Source: Arbacia lixula
Taxonomy: Eukaryota; Echinodermata; Echinoidea; Arbacioida; Arbaciidae
Direction of reading: 5' to 3'
Assembly: GCA_963669155.1 (NCBI GenBank)
Contig: OZ022589.1
Coordinates: 7,585,272 to 7,649,271, forward strand
DNA length: 64,000 nt
The position numbers and the translations under genes are program-made. The first letter of the stretch is position 1; each line of letters starts with the position of its first letter. Of the stretch, positions 63,155-64,000 are shown one piece after another. Below the pieces are notes generated by a model. The model searched no databases. It worked only from the letters and a program-made list of their open reading frames with translations, and was not told the origin of the DNA.

Positions 63155-64000
63155 GGTTGCTGGATACAAGAACATATCATGCACGCATACGTGCACCATC
63201 TCCATCCGCTTGCCTGCTTCAAGATATTGACGCTGGTTCTGTGTTGCGCGAAAAGCACAGAAATATATGTTGCGCGAAAATTACCAGTTTTACAGTAGCT
63301 TTAGCAATCAAAATGATAGCAACATTTCTCCAAATAAATGCCCCTGAATACACATTTCCTCTGAGCTTTCCAGGTTATGCTCGACCGAATTTAGGTCACT
63401 GCTGGTTACCAGGGACTAGAGACCTAGGTTTGCCATCGGAATTGGGCTATTTTAGGAGCTGCTTCAGTCATTCATGGAGGACATGGTAGGGAGAATAGAT
63501 GGAACTCGTCGCTGAATCAGTGTTCATAAACCATCCGGAAGGTGCAATCCGGATGTACTCAACAGCCGCTGGATGATTGGTTATGTCACCATTCCAAGAG
63601 CATCAACAAAAATAATGCAACATATCTTCTGTAATTTTCTTATTAATTCTGACAAGTCGAAAGCATAGCATGTTTTCCCTTCTTTTTGTAAGATTCGTCA
63701 TGTGACCTTCCAAGAAATTACCAAACAACCATGCGCAGCATACTTCATCTTCTTTGAATATCCTTTTTTATTCTGATTTTTGTTAACCCTTAGCATGTTA
63801 TTTGTGAACATGCTATTTCTGGATTACAAACCAGAGAGCTGCATTTTGTCTAGCACATTGAGGATTAATAAGTATAATCTGCCCTTTTACCCCAATAATC
63901 AGGAGTTCCAAATGTGATTCTCAATTTGAAAAGTTAATAAATGCACCCTACATGTATGTCATAACTGAGTTGCATTAACTCTCAGATTCAAAATACATGG
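63155..64000. other. SMARCD intron, right edge
   Basis: Intronic sequence with no recognisable exon or complete element. TTAACCCTTAGCATG at about 63784 may be one end of a TTAACCC-type repeat, but no partner end is seen. Confidence 0.4.

Noticed and set aside
52693-64000. Search for the SMARCD exon that precedes QKRKLRVF
   Set aside because: No sequence like LDQTIMRKR or AYMDLLAFERK was found on the minus strand, so the exon is taken to lie past the right edge.

Overview
This is an animal nuclear genome window, AT-rich, intron-dominated and full of simple repeats and short non-autonomous DNA transposons. The only host gene I can recognise is on the minus strand: five in-frame, phase-0 exons of SMARCD (BAF60), a subunit of SWI/SNF (BAF/PBAF) chromatin-remodelling complexes. 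In transcript order they are 52692-52570, 51718-51605, 18310-18209, 7769-7608 and 4317-4165. Together they give 218 codons that join without a break and cover the conserved middle of the protein, including the SWIB domain. The first exons (N-terminal region) lie beyond the right edge and the last exons (C-terminal region) beyond the left edge. Protein similarity alone only says 'animal'. The repeat style (many TTAA-bounded and TIR-bounded short elements, long GA, TATC and ATATG arrays, poly-dG/dC runs, intron sizes) makes me favour a marine invertebrate, probably an echinoderm such as a sea urchin. That is an inference, not a demonstration.

Layout from left to right: 1-4164 is intron downstream of the last exon seen, with a long GA array. 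4165-4317 is an exon. 4318-7607 is an intron with a TIR element (5242-5677), two decayed partial copies of the neighbouring exon (7001-7290) and a C-rich tract that runs up to the splice donor. 7608-7769 is the main SWIB exon. 7770-18208 is a 10.4 kb intron with GA arrays, a Tc1-like fragment, a TTAA foldback element, a Tc1-like deletion derivative, a 190-bp tandem repeat and a ~75-bp minisatellite of about 20 units that ends about 30 bp from the next exon. 18209-18310 is an exon. 18311-51604 is a 33.3 kb intron holding most of the mobile elements. 51605-51718 and 52570-52692 are two exons separated by an 851-bp intron with a G-rich tract. 52693-64000 is intron with further elements.

The most striking non-genic content is a repeat element present twice (47533-48485 and 59073-60250). 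It is bounded by GTCTCGCCCAC inverted ends and built from five and six tandem ~156-bp units. Every unit contains a perfect DR1 nuclear-receptor-type site (TGACCTTTGACCT) plus two further TGACCT half-sites. Also notable are a near-perfect 372-bp palindrome with TTAA ends (31727-32098), several other TTAA-bounded element families, and the tandem duplication of the donor end of the SWIB exon. I found no rRNA, tRNA, CRISPR array, complete transposase gene or retroelement coding region.
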